A DNA stretch of 64,000 bases from Sporosarcina sp. ACRSL (lineage in GTDB: Bacteria > Bacillota > Bacilli > Bacillales_A > Planococcaceae): contig NZ_JAKRNT010000010.1 in NCBI RefSeq assembly GCF_022346605.1, positions 1 through 64,000 of the forward strand, written 5' to 3'. Shown here one piece after another: positions 1-11,638 of the stretch. The number at the start of each line of letters is the position of its first letter. The stretch's first letter is position 1. Under the pieces are notes generated by a model, which did not search any database, was not told the DNA's origin, and was given only the letters and a program-made list of their open reading frames with translations. A program made the translations under genes and the position numbers.

Positions 1-95
1 CATGGCACCAGCTAACAATTATGCTGGCCTTGCCTGCCAAGGCTAACATGTCCGCCACTCCATGTAAAATCCGCTGAGTTGTCGGCGATTGTGCT
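1..95. other. window edge, no assigned gene
   Basis: The first 95 bases hold no ORF that I can assign. A plus-strand frame is open from base 3 to a TGA near base 77 and could be the 3' end of a gene that starts outside the window, but about 25 codons are too few to judge. If that were true, the repeat array that follows would lie between convergent genes. Confidence 0.3.
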
Positions 96-121
96 TTACA
101 CATACTTCTTGACGGTACCCG

Positions 122-247
122 CTTCGGGCGCGGGATGGCTCACTTCGAGCGTGGGATGGCTCGCTTCGGGCGCGGAATGGCTCGATTCGGGCGCGGGACA
201 ACTCACTTCGGGCGCGAGATGACTCGATTCGGGCGAATTGCTATATT
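122..247 (+). repeat. 21-bp-period tandem array A (CTTCGGGCGCG core)
   Basis: Six units start at 122, 143, 164, 185, 206 and 227, exactly 21 bp apart. The core is CTTCGGGCGCG with variants ATTCGGGCGCG and CTTCGAGCGTG; the remaining 10 bp vary (GGATGGCTCA, GGACAACTCA, AGATGACTCG). The last unit decays after GGGCG. The array lies just beyond the sufB terminator. Because 21 is a multiple of three, several frames are open across it; I treat these as by-products. The same kind of array recurs at 21634 and 46760. Confidence 0.9.
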
Positions 248-264
248 CGGATATTCTATATGAA

Positions 265-290
265 AAAACCGCCTGCAATGAGGCGGTTTT
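265..290 (-). terminator. rho-independent terminator of the suf operon
   Basis: A perfect 10-bp stem, AAAACCGCCT at 265-274 and AGGCGGTTTT at 281-290, has a 6-nt loop. On the minus strand it ends in a run of six T. It follows the sufB stop codon by about 15 bp. Confidence 0.9.
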
Positions 291-304
291 GATGTGTTTC
301 TTTA

Positions 305-1702
305 TTATCCGATTGAACCTTCCATCTCGAACTTGATAAGGCGGTTCATTTCGACTGCGTATTCCATTGGCAATTCTTTCGTGAATGGCTCGATGAAGCC
401 CATGACAATCATTTCTGTCGCTTCAAGCTCAGGGATACCACGGCTCATCAAGTAGAAGAGCTGCTCCTCAGATACTTTGGAAACTTTTGCTTCGTGCTCA
501 AGTGAAATGTTGTCGTTCAGAATTTCATTGTATGGAATTGTATCCGAAGTAGACAAGTCATCCATGATGAGTGTGTCACATTCGATGTTCGCACGTGCAC
601 CGTCTGCACGGCGGCCGAAGTGGACAATTCCACGGTATGTTACTTTACCGCCATGTTGGGAAATCGATTTAGAAACGATTGTAGAAGACGTATTTGGTGC
701 CAAGTGCATCATTTTTGCGCCTGCATCTTGGTGTTGTCCTTTACCAGCTAAAGCGATGGACAATGTCATACCACGTGCACCCTCACCTTTCAGGATACAT
801 GCAGGGTATTTCATCGTAAGCTTCGAACCAATGTTGCCGTCGATCCATTCCATCGTTGCGTTTGCTTCACAAACTGCACGTTTTGTAACAAGGTTATAAA
901 CGTTGTTTGCCCAGTTTTGAATCGTTGTGTAACGGCAGTATGCATCTTTTTTAATGATGATTTCAACGACCGCACTGTGAAGAGAGTTCGTTGTGTAAAC
1001 AGGTGCTGTACATCCTTCTACGTAGTGGACGCTTGCGCCTTCGTCTACGACGATCAATGTACGCTCGAATTGTCCCATGTTTTCTGAGTTGATACGGAAG
1101 TAGGCTTGGAGTGGAGTTTCCACTTTCACGCCAGGTGGTACGTAGATGAACGAACCTCCGGACCAAACTGCAGAGTTCAACGCTGCGAACTTGTTGTCTG
1201 TGTTTGGAATGACCGTTCCCCAATACTTTTTGAACAGTTCTTCGTTTTCACGTAGTGCTGAGTCAGTATCCTTAAAGACGATTCCTAAGTCTTCAAGCTC
1301 TTCTTTCATATTGTGGTAGACAACCTCGGATTCGTACTGCGCAGAAACACCAGCAAGGTACTTTTGCTCTGCTTCCGGAATCCCTAGTTTATCGAATGTG
1401 CGTTTAATTTCTTCCGGCACTTCGTCCCATGAACGCTCTGTCGCTTCGGAAGGTTTCACGTAATATGTGATTTCATCGAAGTTCAGGGAATTCAAATCTC
1501 CGCCCCATTGAGGCATTGGTTTGCTATAGAAGATTTCAAGGGATTTTAGACGGTAATCTAGCATCCATTGTGGCTCTTCTTTCATTTTCGAGATTTCTTC
1601 AACAATTTCACGTGTCAACCCACGTTCCGAACGGAAAACAGATACGTCCTTATCATGGAAACCATATTTGTAATCGCCAATTTCAGGCATTTTTTTTGCC
1701 AT
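305..1702 (-). CDS. sufB: SufB, Fe-S cluster scaffold subunit
   Basis: SufB is the scaffold subunit of the SufBCD complex, which assembles iron-sulfur clusters in the cytoplasm using sulfur from SufS/SufU. The 465-residue product beginning [19 protein letters not shown] matches Bacillus SufB in length and sequence throughout, including the C-terminal beta-helix region with QHQDAGAKM and [12 protein letters not shown]. Two ATG codons are adjacent; I chose the second (1702) because GGAGG then lies 7 nt upstream rather than 4, and because the N-terminus then matches the family. It is the last gene of the sufCDSUB operon and is followed by a strong terminator. Confidence 0.97.
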   Translation of the reverse strand: MAKKMPEIGDYKYGFHDKDVSVFRSERGLTREIVEEISKMKEEPQWMLDYRLKSLEIFYSKPMPQWGGDLNSLNFDEITYYVKPSEATERSWDEVPEEIKRTFDKLGIPEAEQKYLAGVSAQYESEVVYHNMKEELEDLGIVFKDTDSALRENEELFKKYWGTVIPNTDNKFAALNSAVWSGGSFIYVPPGVKVETPLQAYFRINSENMGQFERTLIVVDEGASVHYVEGCTAPVYTTNSLHSAVVEIIIKKDAYCRYTTIQNWANNVYNLVTKRAVCEANATMEWIDGNIGSKLTMKYPACILKGEGARGMTLSIALAGKGQHQDAGAKMMHLAPNTSSTIVSKSISQHGGKVTYRGIVHFGRRADGARANIECDTLIMDDLSTSDTIPYNEILNDNISLEHEAKVSKVSEEQLFYLMSRGIPELEATEMIVMGFIEPFTKELPMEYAVEMNRLIKFEMEGSIG

Positions 1703-1784
1703 CATTATTCCTCCGTTCTTTCATTTGTCTTGCCTTGCCCGAATTGCCCGCAATTTATTCTTGCTTGCGGGCAATTTTTCGGGA

Positions 1785-2224
1785 TCATTGTATAGATTCT
1801 GTTCCGACACCTTTTTCCAACGCTTTCCATGCGAGTGTTGCGCATTTGATGCGTGCAGGGAATTTGGCTACGCCGGAAAGGGCTTCGATATCACCGAGAT
1901 CGACAGAATCATCGATTTCTTTACCGAGCATCATATCCGAAAACAGATGGGCATACTTCACAGCTGTGTCCAGGTCTTTATTTTTGACGATCTGCGTCAT
2001 CATCGAGGCCGATGCCATGGAAATTGAACATCCTTCCCCTTCAAACTTCGCATCGCGTACAATGCCATCCTCCACTTTAAGCGTTAAATGGATGACATCC
2101 CCGCACGTAGGATTATTCATGTCAATTGTGACATTGTTTTCTTCCAGTACACCTTTATTCCTTGGATTCTTGTAATGATCCATGATGACTGAACGATATA
2201 GCTGGTCTAAATTATTTGTTGGCA

Positions 2225-2225
<1 letters not shown>
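1785..2225 (-). CDS. sufU: SufU, zinc-dependent sulfur carrier
   Basis: SufU is the Gram-positive sulfurtransferase that accepts persulfide sulfur from SufS and passes it to the SufBCD scaffold. The 146-residue protein has the expected zinc ligands: Cys41 and Asp43 (PTCGDV), Cys66 (GEGCSIS) and Cys128 (RIKCATLAW). The start ATG overlaps the sufS stop codon as TAATG, which implies translational coupling. The 80-bp gap to sufB has no obvious terminator. The IscU-like fold and four conserved ligands make the call secure; the requirement for zinc is taken from the family. Confidence 0.97.
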
Positions 2226-4749
<2,524 letters not shown>

Positions 4750-4767
4750 TTTGAATCGTCCCCTTTC

Positions 4768-5547
4768 TTAAGCTTCTTGTCCAACTGTTTCGTCTTCGAT
4801 TCCTAATTCTTCTTTAATCCAATCATAACCGCTCTCTTCAAGTTGTTTCGCAAGCTCCGCTCCACCTGATTTAACCACTCTGCCTTGCATCATTACGTGT
4901 ACGAAGTCAGGAGTGATGTAGTTCAGTAGGCGTTGGTAGTGAGTGATGATCAAGCATCCGAAACCATCTCCGCGCATTTCATTGATCCCTTTGGAAACGA
5001 TTTTCAAAGCGTCGATATCAAGTCCTGAGTCGATTTCGTCAAGTACTGCAAATTTCGGCTTCAACATCATCAATTGAAGGATTTCGTTACGTTTCTTCTC
5101 TCCGCCGGAGAAGCCTTCGTTCAAATAACGTGTTGCCATATCTTGATCCATTTCAAGGACTTCCATTTTGCTGTCCAATTCACGGATGAATTTCATAAGG
5201 GAAATTTCATCGCCTTCTTCACGGCGCGCGTTCACTGCTGAACGCATGAAGTCAGCGTTCGTTACACCAGTGATTTCACTTGGGTATTGCATCGCTAGGA
5301 ATAGACCAGCTTTTGCACGCTCATCCACTTCCATTTCGAGCACGTCTTCGCCGTCAAGCGTGACAGACCCTGAAGTGACTTCATATTTCGGGTGACCCAT
5401 AATTGCGGATGCAAGCGTCGATTTACCTGTTCCGTTAGGTCCCATGATCGCATGGATCTCACCTGTATTAATTGTTAGGTTGACGCCTTTTAATATTTCT
5501 TTACCTTCAATTTCGACGTGAAGGTCTTTGATTTCCAAAGTTGCCAT
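4768..5547 (-). CDS. sufC: SufC, Fe-S assembly ATPase
   Basis: SufC is the ABC-type ATPase that drives conformational change in the SufBD scaffold. It shows Walker [10 protein letters not shown], the signature FSGGEKKR and Walker [14 protein letters not shown], all standard for SufC. I place the start at 5547 ([11 protein letters not shown], 259 residues) because GGAGGTATTGGA lies directly upstream; an upstream in-frame extension to 5589 has no ribosome binding site and would add 14 unrelated residues. It is the first gene of the operon, 64 bp downstream of a good sigma-A promoter. Confidence 0.97.
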   Translation of the reverse strand: MATLEIKDLHVEIEGKEILKGVNLTINTGEIHAIMGPNGTGKSTLASAIMGHPKYEVTSGSVTLDGEDVLEMEVDERAKAGLFLAMQYPSEITGVTNADFMRSAVNARREEGDEISLMKFIRELDSKMEVLEMDQDMATRYLNEGFSGGEKKRNEILQLMMLKPKFAVLDEIDSGLDIDALKIVSKGINEMRGDGFGCLIITHYQRLLNYITPDFVHVMMQGRVVKSGGAELAKQLEESGYDWIKEELGIEDETVGQEA

Positions 5548-5610
5548 TCCAATACCTCCAATATGATAAAGATGAACGGGGTAATCCATTCTCTAATTAG
5601 TATCATTCTA

Positions 5611-5639
5611 ATTTTAGCGCATTCGGCACGTTGTTGCAA
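5611..5639 (-). promoter_or_regulatory. sigma-A type promoter of the suf operon
   Basis: Read on the minus strand, TTGCAA (5639-5634) and TAAAAT (5616-5611) are separated by exactly 17 bp and lie about 64 bp upstream of the sufC start. No other candidate of similar quality is seen between sufC and the upstream symporter terminator. Confidence 0.7.
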
Positions 5640-5738
5640 ATCATTGGAGATGATTATCAATTTATGGGGAATATACGAGTATTTCAATGTTTTATCATAT
5701 AATTTGCAAGGGTACCCATTTTCAATTATCCTGCTGTG

Positions 5739-5753
5739 AATGAGAATCAATTA
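5739..5753 (+). promoter_or_regulatory. possible Fur box upstream of suf
   Basis: AATGAGAATCAATTA matches 12 of the 15 core positions of the Fur consensus AATGATAATCATTAT. A second half-site-like sequence, TGATTATCAA, lies at 5651-5660, just upstream of the suf -35 box. Both lie between the upstream symporter terminator and sufC, so suf is the only nearby target. The call rests on consensus matching alone. Confidence 0.35.
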
Positions 5754-5778
5754 ATATAGCTTTAACAAAATACAAAAA

Positions 5779-5813
5779 GTAGAAGGCGGGAATTGTTCCT
5801 TTCCACCTTCTAC
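5779..5813 (-). terminator. terminator of the symporter gene
   Basis: The stem GTAGAAGG (5779-5786) pairs with CCTTCTAC (5806-5813) and extends inward past one mismatch. On the minus strand it is followed by ACTTTTTGTATTTTG. It lies 9 bp beyond the stop of the symporter gene. Confidence 0.75.
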
Positions 5814-5821
5814 CCTTTGAT

Positions 5822-7021
5822 TTACTTCGTTTCTACGCCTTTTACTTTTGGAGTGAAGCGGTCGACGATCATGGCGAGTGCTCCGTCTCCGGTGACGTTT
5901 GTGGCTGTGCCAAAGCTGTCTTGAGCCATATATAGTGCAATCATCAAGGCAACCATTGACTCGTCAAACCCTAGCATAGTACTTAGAAGACCGACTGCAG
6001 CCATTACTGCTCCGCCAGGAACCCCGGGCGCAGCAATCATTGTTACGCCTAACATGAGGATGAACGGCAAATAACTGGAGAAGCTGATCGGCATGTCGTT
6101 CATGAGCATGACGCCAATTGAACAGGACACTAAAGTGATCGTGCTTCCGGATAAGTGGATTGTTGCAAAGAGCGGAATCGTGAAATCGGTCACTCGATCC
6201 GATGTCCCAGTCTTTTTCGCTTGCCGTAATGTTACAGGAATCGTAGCCGCCGAAGATTGTGTTCCGATTGCTGTCATGTATGCAGGGGCCATGGTTTTCA
6301 TCAACATGAACGGATTCTTCTTCGACAAAGTCCCTGCTACCGTATATTGCAAGACCAACATAACGAAATGCAACACGATGACCATGATGAAAACGAGTGA
6401 GAAGACGGATAAGACTTTCGCCACTTGCCCGCTATAGGTCATGTTCAGAAAGATGCCGAAAATATGAAATGGCAACAGTGGAATGATGACGAATGAAATA
6501 ACTTTTTCAATGAGCGTGTGCAGCTCTTCAAAAAATGAAAGCATTGTTTTGCTTTTGATGGAGGCCATTCCGATCCCGAAAATGAAAGCTAGAAGCAATG
6601 CCGCCATGACGTCCATGACCGGTATCATGTCAAGTTGAAAAAGCGTTTCGGCAGGGGATTTCCCTCCATCTTCAACAGAAGCAGAACCGATTCCGCCAAT
6701 GATATTCGGTAAGAGTGTCGTTGCGGCGACATAAGCCAAAATTCCGGCTGCAAGCGTGGAGGCGTAAGCAAGTCCCGTCGCCAATCCTAACAGCTTTCCC
6801 GAACCACTCCCGAGTTTCGCTATTCCAGGTGCGATAAATGCAATGATGATAAACGGTACAACGAAGTTCAGAAAACCTCCGAATAGCATATTAAATGTCG
6901 CAGCCAACCGGGTGAATCCATGTGCAAAACCTTCATGTATTTGCGGGAGCAACAGACCGATTCCCACAGCTAACCCTATGGCGATAATGATTCGCCATAT
7001 GAGACCTAATTTAAACTTCAT
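5822..7021 (-). CDS. dicarboxylate/amino acid:cation symporter (SLC1/DAACS family)
   Basis: The 399-residue protein has many hydrophobic segments and looks like a glutamate/aspartate or serine/threonine-type sodium or proton symporter of the DAACS family. Visible family features are the N-terminal helices (residues about 8-110), the loop SVEDGGKSPAETLFQLDMIP, the re-entrant serine-rich segment AIGTQSSAATIPVTLR and the ligand-binding segment MAQDSFGTATNVTGDGA. Ser/Thr transport or a broader substrate range cannot be decided from sequence. It is a single gene with its own ribosome binding site (GAGGAGG) and terminator. Confidence 0.85.
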   Translation of the reverse strand: MKFKLGLIWRIIIAIGLAVGIGLLLPQIHEGFAHGFTRLAATFNMLFGGFLNFVVPFIIIAFIAPGIAKLGSGSGKLLGLATGLAYASTLAAGILAYVAATTLLPNIIGGIGSASVEDGGKSPAETLFQLDMIPVMDVMAALLLAFIFGIGMASIKSKTMLSFFEELHTLIEKVISFVIIPLLPFHIFGIFLNMTYSGQVAKVLSVFSLVFIMVIVLHFVMLVLQYTVAGTLSKKNPFMLMKTMAPAYMTAIGTQSSAATIPVTLRQAKKTGTSDRVTDFTIPLFATIHLSGSTITLVSCSIGVMLMNDMPISFSSYLPFILMLGVTMIAAPGVPGGAVMAAVGLLSTMLGFDESMVALMIALYMAQDSFGTATNVTGDGALAMIVDRFTPKVKGVETK

Positions 7022-7122
7022 GATGTGTCCTCCTCAGATGTACAAATGTCTGTAAAAATAACATTCCAACCTTACCACAGAGAAGAATAAATGGGAATAC
7101 TAATATAGAAATTAAGAAAAAA

Positions 7123-7155
7123 AACTGCCTGCATTCAAAATAGATGCAGGCAGTT
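7123..7155 (-). terminator. terminator of the metNPQ operon
   Basis: A perfect 12-bp stem, AACTGCCTGCAT at 7123-7134 and ATGCAGGCAGTT at 7144-7155, has a 9-nt loop. On the minus strand it is followed by a run of T. It begins 12 bp after the metQ stop codon. Confidence 0.92.
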
Positions 7156-7166
7156 CGTATTTTTTA

Positions 7167-8015
7167 TTATTTTACAGGAACGACTGAGCCGCTCCATTCC
7201 TTCAAGATAAATTCTTGAATTTCATCGGATGTCAGCACTTCTACAAGCGCTTTGATCGCATCGCTGTTTTCATCTCCAGAACGAACCGCTATAACGTTTA
7301 CGTAAGGAGAATCACTTTCTTCGATAGCAATTGAATCTTCAAGCGGGTTCAAACCAGCATCAATCGCATAGTTAGAATTGATCAAAACAGCATCGCCTTC
7401 ATTATTATTGTAAAGAGTTGGAAGCAATGCTGCTTCGTAATCCGGTTCAAATTTTAGGTTTTTCGGATTGTCCACAATATCAGAGAGTTCCGCTTTCACT
7501 TTATCAACACTTTCATCAAGTGTGATCAATCCTTCTTTTTCAAGCATTTCAAGCACACGGCCATGATCCGAAACCGAGTTGCTCATAAGGATCGTCGCAC
7601 CGTCCGGCAATTCATCTAATGATTTATATTTCTTCGAATAAACACCCATCGGTTCGATATGGATTCCGCCCGCATTGACAAAATCGTAGCCAAAATCAGC
7701 CATTTGACTTTCCAAGTAAGGGATGGTTTGGAAATAGTTCGCATCCAATAGACCTGACTCCAAATCCTTGTTCGGCAGGATATAGTCCTGGTATGTTTCG
7801 ATCTCCAAGTCGACACCTTTTTCCTTCAACAATGGCTTCACTTCTTCCAAAATGACGGCATGCGGTGTATTGGAAGCACCAACTACGAGTTTCGTCAGCT
7901 CCCCATTATTCCCCGTAGCATTGTTGCCTGTACCCTCATCTTTATCTTTCGTTCCACATGCTGCCAATGCAAGCACGAGAACCGTTAGTAATAATGCAGA
8001 TAAAACCTTCTTCAT
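7167..8015 (-). CDS. metQ: MetQ, methionine ABC transporter substrate-binding lipoprotein
   Basis: This is the membrane-anchored receptor of the methionine importer. The N-terminus is a lipoprotein signal peptide with lipobox LAAC (Cys at residue 20), followed by a Gly/Asn-rich linker and an NlpA-family domain (VVGASNTPHAVILEEV, LESGLLDANYFQTIPY). The 282-residue length is normal. It is third in the S-box controlled metNPQ operon and directly precedes the terminator. D- or L-methionine is the expected ligand from the family and from the riboswitch. Confidence 0.95.
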   Translation of the reverse strand: MKKVLSALLLTVLVLALAACGTKDKDEGTGNNATGNNGELTKLVVGASNTPHAVILEEVKPLLKEKGVDLEIETYQDYILPNKDLESGLLDANYFQTIPYLESQMADFGYDFVNAGGIHIEPMGVYSKKYKSLDELPDGATILMSNSVSDHGRVLEMLEKEGLITLDESVDKVKAELSDIVDNPKNLKFEPDYEAALLPTLYNNNEGDAVLINSNYAIDAGLNPLEDSIAIEESDSPYVNVIAVRSGDENSDAIKALVEVLTSDEIQEFILKEWSGSVVPVK

Positions 8016-8080
8016 TATATTTCTCTCCTATCTTAGTTGTTTTTTATAATTAACAGGAAATCTCCTGTAAATTAACGGAA

Positions 8081-8749
8081 TTATCGTTTGTCCAATTTCT
8101 TCACTGCAAAATCGCCAATGATTTGTATTGCAAATACGATAATCAAGATAATAACAGTAGCGACGATCATTACATCCGAACGACTCCGCTGGAAGCCTTC
8201 GTAATAAGCGAGGTTTCCTAGCCCACCAGCACCGATAACGCCTGCCATCGCAGTATAACCGACGAGCGCGATAGCCGTTACTGTAATACCCGAAATAAGG
8301 GCGGGCATTGATTCGGGCAGTAATACTTTAAAGATGATCGTACTCGTTTTTGCCCCCATCGATCTCGCAGCTTCAATGACACCTTTGTCAATTTCCCGTA
8401 AGCCGATCATAACCATGCGAGCATAAAACGGTGCAGCACCGATGACAAGAGCCGGAATAGCTGCTTCGGGACCACGGATTGTCCCCACGAGAAGAGTTGT
8501 GAATGGGATGAGTAAAATGATTAAAATTATGAAAGGGATCGACCGGAAAATATTTACGAATGCCCCTGTGATTCCGTAGATGAATTGATTTTTCCAAAGC
8601 TGGCCTGGACTAGACAGGAAAAGGATGACACCGAGAATGATTCCGAAGATGAACGTGTAAATCGTGGAAACCCCCGTCATATACAACGTTTCGATCGTCG
8701 CCTCCCACATATTGTCCCATTTGACGTGTGGAAATAGCGTTTCACTCAT
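8081..8749 (-). CDS. metP: MetP, methionine ABC transporter permease
   Basis: This is the integral membrane subunit of the importer, a MetI-type permease with five predicted transmembrane helices and the coupling segment [12 protein letters not shown] that contacts the ATPase. I start it at ATG 8749 because GGAGGTGATTGGCA places the ribosome binding site 9 nt upstream; the in-frame TTG at 8755 lies only 3 nt from GGAGG. The gene overlaps the end of metN by 8 bp (AATGAGTGA), typical of coupled subunits. Confidence 0.93.
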   Translation of the reverse strand: MSETLFPHVKWDNMWEATIETLYMTGVSTIYTFIFGIILGVILFLSSPGQLWKNQFIYGITGAFVNIFRSIPFIILIILLIPFTTLLVGTIRGPEAAIPALVIGAAPFYARMVMIGLREIDKGVIEAARSMGAKTSTIIFKVLLPESMPALISGITVTAIALVGYTAMAGVIGAGGLGNLAYYEGFQRSRSDVMIVATVIILIIVFAIQIIGDFAVKKLDKR

Positions 8750-9755
8750 TGCCAATCACCTCCGTCTGTACACCTTGTTCATGGAGATAGTCGATTGCCT
8801 TATGAATAATACTATCATCACCGACTAGCTGTAAAATGAGCGTGCCATAAGCGCCGCCTTTCGTGTGGGATATATTCCCTTGGACGATGCTTACGTCAAT
8901 TTCGAATTTACGAATTAAGCTCGCCAATACAGGATGCTCTGCATGCTCCCCTACAAAGATGAGTTTGACGAGTGTGCCGCCCGGAATATGGGCAAGTACT
9001 TGTTCAGTTCCTGCCGGTTCCGTCACTTGCGAAACAAATCGCTTCGTAATCGGCTCTTGAGGCGATTGGAATACGTCAAGTACAGGACCCATTTCCACAA
9101 CCTTACCGGCTTCCATGACCGCCACACGATGACAGATCTTTCGGATTACATGCATTTCATGTGTAATGAGGACAATCGTCAACCCGAGTCGTTCATTAAT
9201 GCTTGTCAAAAGATCTAGGATCGAATCTGTCGTTTCCGGGTCAAGTGCGGAAGTCGCCTCATCGCACAGAAGCACTTCCGGATCGTTCGCCAACGCACGG
9301 GCAATACCGACACGTTGCTTTTGACCTCCGGAAAGCTCGGATGGATAGGCGTTTTCTCTTCCACTCAGTCCGACGAGCTCAATCAGTTCCGCCACTTTCC
9401 GTTCGCGTTCGGCTTTTTTTACACCAGCAATTTCAAGTGGAAATGCTATATTTTGTTTAACAGTTCGGGACCAGAGCAAGTTGAAGTGTTGAAAAATCAT
9501 GCTTATCTTTTGTCTAGCTTCCCGTAACTCTTTGCCCGTAAATGCCGATATTTCACGGCTTCCTATTGTGATTGTTCCCGTCGTTGGAGTTTCAAGGCCA
9601 TTCAATAGGCGTATCAATGTACTTTTCCCGGCACCACTATAGCCGATGATGCCGAAGATTTCTCCCTCTTCAATTGTAAGGGAAACACCATTGACCGCCA
9701 GAATTTCACCGTTCCTACGACCAAACCTTTTTTTGACGTCTTTCAATTGGATCAT
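8742..9755 (-). CDS. metN: MetN, methionine ABC transporter ATPase
   Basis: This is the ATP-binding subunit of the importer. The start at 9755 ([12 protein letters not shown]) is preceded by AGAGGTG; a 10-residue upstream extension has no ribosome binding site. Seen in order are Walker [11 protein letters not shown]-loop, signature LSGGQKQR, Walker [14 protein letters not shown], the switch histidine ITHEMH, and a C-terminal NIL regulatory domain (about residues 255-337), which binds methionine and inhibits transport in related importers. Transcription is controlled by the SAM-I riboswitch immediately upstream. Confidence 0.96.
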   Translation of the reverse strand: MIQLKDVKKRFGRRNGEILAVNGVSLTIEEGEIFGIIGYSGAGKSTLIRLLNGLETPTTGTITIGSREISAFTGKELREARQKISMIFQHFNLLWSRTVKQNIAFPLEIAGVKKAERERKVAELIELVGLSGRENAYPSELSGGQKQRVGIARALANDPEVLLCDEATSALDPETTDSILDLLTSINERLGLTIVLITHEMHVIRKICHRVAVMEAGKVVEMGPVLDVFQSPQEPITKRFVSQVTEPAGTEQVLAHIPGGTLVKLIFVGEHAEHPVLASLIRKFEIDVSIVQGNISHTKGGAYGTLILQLVGDDSIIHKAIDYLHEQGVQTEVIGNE

Positions 9756-9789
9756 TCTTATCACCTCTACAACTATTCTGTCCAAAATA

Positions 9790-9957
9790 ATAGCCTTTCT
9801 GCCGAGAAGCAGAAAGGCTAGAACGTTTTATCCAAATAAACGTCAATCCGATCTCTCATCTCTCAAAGCATCCGCTTTGTGTGACTTGGCACCATTTCAC
9901 TTTCGTGACGGTTGCCGGGCTTCATAGGGCACTTCCCTCCACCTCTCTTAATAAGAG
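9790..9957 (-). ncRNA. SAM-I (S-box) riboswitch with terminator
   Basis: On the minus strand the leader carries the S-box landmarks in order: CTCTTAT, AGAGAGGTGGAGGGA, GCCCTATGAAGCCCGGCAACC, TGGTGCCAA and a closing GATGAGAG that pairs with the first segment (P1, about 9957 to 9853). It is followed by a perfect terminator stem, AGCCTTTCTGC with GCAGAAAGGCT (9791-9820), then ATTATTTT. High SAM should form the terminator and shut off metNPQ. This is a canonical element; the exact boundaries are mine. Confidence 0.97.
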
Positions 9958-10012
9958 CGACATATTCAGTTAAAGTTAATAGATATACTTATATCATGGT
10001 CACGAATGACTG

Positions 10013-10321
10013 TCAACCTATTTTCTCAAGAAGATACGGAATGGATTGGAAGGCATAGATTTTATGAACGACTTCCCCTTCCTTCTGTATCAATAGGCAA
10101 GGGACACTTTCAATTTCATAATCGACAGCGAGATCTTCCATATAATTCAAATCCGCCTTTCCAATCGGCAGATCGGGTTTCATCGCTGCAATGACGTCCA
10201 TCATTTTAGAAGCAACTGCACAAGTGCCGCATAACGGCGTATATAAATAAAATACCGATTTTGGAAAATTGTTTTTGCTCGATTCCCAGTTATCACGTGT
10301 CCAGTTTTCGATATGGGTCAC
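10013..10321 (-). CDS. yusE: thioredoxin-like protein YusE
   Basis: This 102-residue thioredoxin-fold protein has the active-site motif TPLCGTC and a cis-proline segment SVPCLLI. It corresponds in position and size to Bacillus subtilis YusE. The start is GTG at 10321, 11 nt after an AAGGTGA ribosome binding site. It lies 12 bp after yusF and is probably co-transcribed with it. Substrate unknown; a general thiol-disulfide role is inferred from the CxxC motif. Confidence 0.85.
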   Translation of the reverse strand: MTHIENWTRDNWESSKNNFPKSVFYLYTPLCGTCAVASKMMDVIAAMKPDLPIGKADLNYMEDLAVDYEIESVPCLLIQKEGEVVHKIYAFQSIPYLLEKIG

Positions 10322-10333
10322 TATTCATCACCT

Positions 10334-10675
10334 TCAAAGTAAAAATTCGGGATGTACTTCAAAATTTTCGGATAGTAGGATAGCTGCAAGCACACGGTAA
10401 GGAGTCGTTTCAACTTGGCGGTATGCCCTTTCTGTATAAAGGTGGATTGCTTCCGGAAAATACCTTTTGAATAAAGCCCGGATCTTCTCCCCGGATTTAT
10501 CGGCATCGAGAAAAACGAAAATCTCGCATTCCTCATACGGCATAAGCATCTCTTCGATGTGATACGGACTGATTGTCCCATTCGTGCAAATGACCTCAAC
10601 CGGTTCTGCAAGCACCTTCTGCACCCGTTTTCGGTCTGATCCACCTTCGACAATGAGGACTTTGCGACATTCCAT
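10334..10675 (-). CDS. yusF: Toprim-domain protein YusF
   Basis: A short 113-residue protein that consists almost entirely of a Toprim fold: VLIVEGGSDRKR near the N-terminus supplies the catalytic Glu, and FVFLDADKSGEK supplies the DxD pair. This resembles small primase-like/RNase M5-type Toprim proteins and Bacillus YusF. I chose ATG 10675 because AAGGAGG lies 7 nt upstream; the ORF could be extended 7 codons, but that extension contains the ribosome binding site itself. Function is not known. Confidence 0.8.
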   Translation of the reverse strand: MECRKVLIVEGGSDRKRVQKVLAEPVEVICTNGTISPYHIEEMLMPYEECEIFVFLDADKSGEKIRALFKRYFPEAIHLYTERAYRQVETTPYRVLAAILLSENFEVHPEFLL

Positions 10676-10698
10676 AACGAAGCCTCCTTGATTCATTG

Positions 10699-10729
10699 AA
10701 AAAAGCGCCGGAGTCGATTATCCAGGCGC
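10699..10729 (-). terminator. terminator of gcvH
   Basis: GCGCC (10705-10709) pairs with GGCGC (10725-10729), with additional weaker pairs inside. The minus strand then runs into six T. It lies 13 bp beyond the gcvH stop, between gcvH and yusF. Confidence 0.7.
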
Positions 10730-10742
10730 CACGAACAAAGTA

Positions 10743-11126
10743 TTACTCGCCGACAGTCATTTTGTCGTAGTCTTCAGCTGACATAAGAGCATCAAGTTCT
10801 GATTCGTCTGATGCTTCTACAACGATCATCCAAGCACCTTCATATGGAGATTCATTCACCAATTCAGGGCTGTCTTCCAATTCCTCGTTCACTTCGACTA
10901 CTTTACCGCTAATCGGAGCGTATAATTCAGAAACAGTTTTAACTGATTCAACACTTCCGAATGGCTCGTTTACTTTCACTTCATCTCCAACTTGTGGAAG
11001 TTCAACGAAAACGATATCGCCAAGTTCAGATTGTGCAAATTCCGTAATTCCAATACGATACTTTCCACTTTCGTCCTTTACCCACTCATGTTCTTCAGAA
11101 TAACGCAAGTCTTTAGGTGTGCTCAT
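10743..11126 (-). CDS. gcvH: GcvH, glycine cleavage system H protein
   Basis: GcvH carries lipoic acid and shuttles the aminomethyl group of glycine between the P, T and L proteins; in Bacillus it also serves as a lipoyl relay for other dehydrogenases. The 127-residue protein shows the lipoylation site [14 protein letters not shown], with Lys64 as the modified residue, and the C-terminal GAWMIVVE. The other glycine-cleavage genes are not adjacent, as in B. subtilis. GGAGG lies 9 nt before the ATG. Confidence 0.96.
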   Translation of the reverse strand: MSTPKDLRYSEEHEWVKDESGKYRIGITEFAQSELGDIVFVELPQVGDEVKVNEPFGSVESVKTVSELYAPISGKVVEVNEELEDSPELVNESPYEGAWMIVVEASDESELDALMSAEDYDKMTVGE

Positions 11127-11211
11127 CCCATAAACCCTCCAGTTAAGAATACATATTTTATTGATTTCACTTCAATTTTGACATAATTCAAGACCAAAGA
11201 CAAGGATGATA

Positions 11212-11571
11212 TTAGGCACCCCATACTTCTTCAAACTGCTCTTCCTTGAAGCCTACTGTCACTTTTGAGCCGTCTGTCACAATCGGTCTTTTTATGAGCA
11301 TGCCATCTGTAGCAAGCAATTCAATTTTTTCTTCATCCGTCATGTCAGGTAGTTTGTCCTTCAAGTTCAATTCGCGATATTTCATTCCGCTTACATTGAA
11401 GAACTTTTTAATATCAAGCCCTGATTTTTCAATCATTTGTTGGAGCTCCTCTTTTGTCGGTGGATGCTCAACAATGTTATTGTCCTCAAATTCCAAGCCT
11501 TTGTTTTCCAACCATTTTTTTGCTTTCCTGCAAGTCCCGCATTTCGGATAACCGTAATAAGCGATTGCCAA
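11212..11571 (-). CDS. yusI: ArsC/Spx-family protein YusI
   Basis: A 119-residue ArsC/Spx/MgsR-family thioredoxin-fold protein. The N-terminal YPKCGTCRKAKKWL carries a CxxC pair, and the C-terminal part RPIVTDGSKVTVGFKEE is typical of the family. The start is TTG at 11571, placed by GGAGGTGTTGCAAC directly upstream; the open frame extends 41 codons further but runs through a hairpin and a repeat. It is probably YusI by position. It could be a reductase-like protein rather than a transcription factor; sequence alone cannot decide. Confidence 0.8.
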   Translation of the reverse strand: MAIAYYGYPKCGTCRKAKKWLENKGLEFEDNNIVEHPPTKEELQQMIEKSGLDIKKFFNVSGMKYRELNLKDKLPDMTDEEKIELLATDGMLIKRPIVTDGSKVTVGFKEEQFEEVWGA

Positions 11572-11638
11572 GTTGCAACACCTCCATTTACCCAAGTATA
11601 ACAGAGAAGCCGTCCAAGATAAAAATATCCCGGACGGC

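Noticed and set aside
96..278. 60-codon minus-strand frame through array A
   Set aside because: Its sequence is simply the translated 21-bp repeat and runs over the suf terminator; there is no ribosome binding site.
7123..7155. Hairpin after metQ as a second riboswitch element
   Set aside because: Perfect stem followed by a T-run at a 3' end is a plain terminator; no aptamer features.
10321..10653. 110-codon minus-strand frame overlapping yusF
   Set aside because: The Toprim motifs and the ribosome binding site belong to the other frame (10334-10675).
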